Assembly (NCBI GenBank): GCA_029212955.1
Contig: JARGOW010000165.1
Span: 1,537 to 7,585 of the forward strand
DNA: 6,049 bases
Direction: 5' to 3'
Origin: Planctomycetota bacterium
GTDB lineage: Bacteria; Planctomycetota; UBA1135; GCA-002686595
Below are positions 5,447-6,049 of this stretch, piece after piece (within the stretch, counting starts at the first letter, position 1; each line of letters starts with the position of its first letter). Made by a program: the position numbers and the translations under genes. The notes under the pieces were generated by a model. It saw only the letters and a list, made by a program, of their open reading frames with translations. It had not been told where the DNA came from and searched no databases.

Positions 5447-6049
5447 CTACTTCACCACGATGTGAGCCACGTTGCCGTGGTCTTCCACGGAAGCCAGGTC
5501 ATCGGCTTCGAGCCAGTTGTAGATTTCGTCCAGGGGCACGACCAAGCCCATGTGGGGCACGATGGTCGGGCGCAGGTTGCCGTGGGTGTAGATCTTGGAG
5601 AAGACGCCCATAAGGTGGTTGGACGAACCGTCGTAGATGCCTCCACCCGAGTTGCCGATGTAGGTCGGGGCGCTGATCATCCAGTAGCGGGCCCCGTCGA
5701 TCTTGTGGTCGAGGTCGGCGATTTCACCGGAGGTCGGGATCGGGTCGTTGCCCAGGGGGCAGCCCACGGCGTAGATCGTGTGAAAGATCCGTCGACTCTC
5801 CAAGTACGAACGCGAGGCAAGGGTGGCGCCGTTCGGGACCTGGAGCGTGTCGACGAGCACGAGCAAGGCCGCATCGATTTCCGCATTCTTGCCGAGCAGG
5901 GTGGCGGTGTGGTGTTCGGTGGTTCCGTCTTCCATGTAGATGGTGACCGGGATGGCGATATCTTCGGGATCCAGCTTGTCAGCCAGGATGTCACGTACCA
6001 CGTGCCAAGCGGTGACCACGAGGGTTTCGTATCCCGAACCATCCTCGAG
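5447..6049 (-). CDS. Trypsin-like (HtrA/S1-type) serine protease, N-terminally incomplete at window edge
   Basis: The frame is open to the right edge and 200 residues are visible, ending at TAG (5449-5447). Numbering from the edge, the fragment opens with GSGYETLVVTAWHVV, the HtrA-style strand pair leading to the catalytic His16. NAEIDAALLVL supplies the catalytic Asp59, AVGCPLGN resembles the GYPLG element, and GNSGGGIYD supplies the nucleophile Ser134 with the oxyanion glycine. So the whole triad is present and the enzyme is probably active. Gly replaces the usual Pro after GNSGG. About 45 residues follow (LMGVFSKIY ... VPLDEIYNWL ... HIVVK), which completes the second barrel, and no PDZ domain follows. 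A GTG at 6019 could be read as a start but would cut off the GSG strand, so the real start lies beyond the window. Location (periplasmic or cytoplasmic) and substrate are unknown. It converges on the cytochrome operon, so co-expression is not indicated. Confidence 0.9.
   Translation of the reverse strand, partial: LEDGSGYETLVVTAWHVVRDILADKLDPEDIAIPVTIYMEDGTTEHHTATLLGKNAEIDAALLVLVDTLQVPNGATLASRSYLESRRIFHTIYAVGCPLGNDPIPTSGEIADLDHKIDGARYWMISAPTYIGNSGGGIYDGSSNHLMGVFSKIYTHGNLRPTIVPHMGLVVPLDEIYNWLEADDLASVEDHGNVAHIVVK

Overview
The window comes from a diderm (Gram-negative type) bacterium with moderately high GC. It encodes an outer-membrane beta-barrel, two multiheme c-type cytochromes with export signals, and Shine-Dalgarno-led genes. 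The sequence alone does not fix the phylum; Myxococcota, Desulfobacterota, Acidobacteriota and Planctomycetota are all conceivable.

Layout. Positions 1-4882 (plus strand) hold a three-gene cluster. It begins with the 3' part of an outer-membrane beta-barrel gene (1-1275, its start lies left of the window). A 222-residue heptaheme cytochrome follows (1275-1943, overlapping the barrel stop codon by one base). After a 131-nt gap comes a 935-residue, probably lipid-anchored, 11-heme cytochrome (2075-4882). A 14-bp hairpin (4936-4968) lies just after the last gene. A possible 37-residue single-span membrane protein (4998-5111) follows, then about 270 bases of G-rich DNA with no credible gene. A perfect 20-bp-stem hairpin (5385-5428) separates this side from a convergent minus-strand gene for a trypsin-like/HtrA-type serine protease (5447-6049, its start lies beyond the right edge).

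How the genes work together. Barrel, small periplasmic-size multiheme cytochrome and large exported multiheme lipoprotein, in that order, is the composition and order of porin-cytochrome conduits such as OmbB-OmaB-OmcB of Geobacter. The inferred job is to carry electrons across the outer membrane: the heptaheme protein feeds or fills the barrel, and the 11-heme protein acts as the outer-face terminal. Direction of flow (respiration of, or oxidation of, an extracellular substrate) cannot be read from the sequence. The serine protease is transcribed toward the cluster and looks functionally unrelated.

The most interesting details are the conduit itself, a degenerate twelfth heme site in the large cytochrome (Cys588, the only mature cysteine not in a CxxCH motif or at the lipid-anchor position), and a three-heme repeat unit in the small cytochrome that is present two and one-third times.
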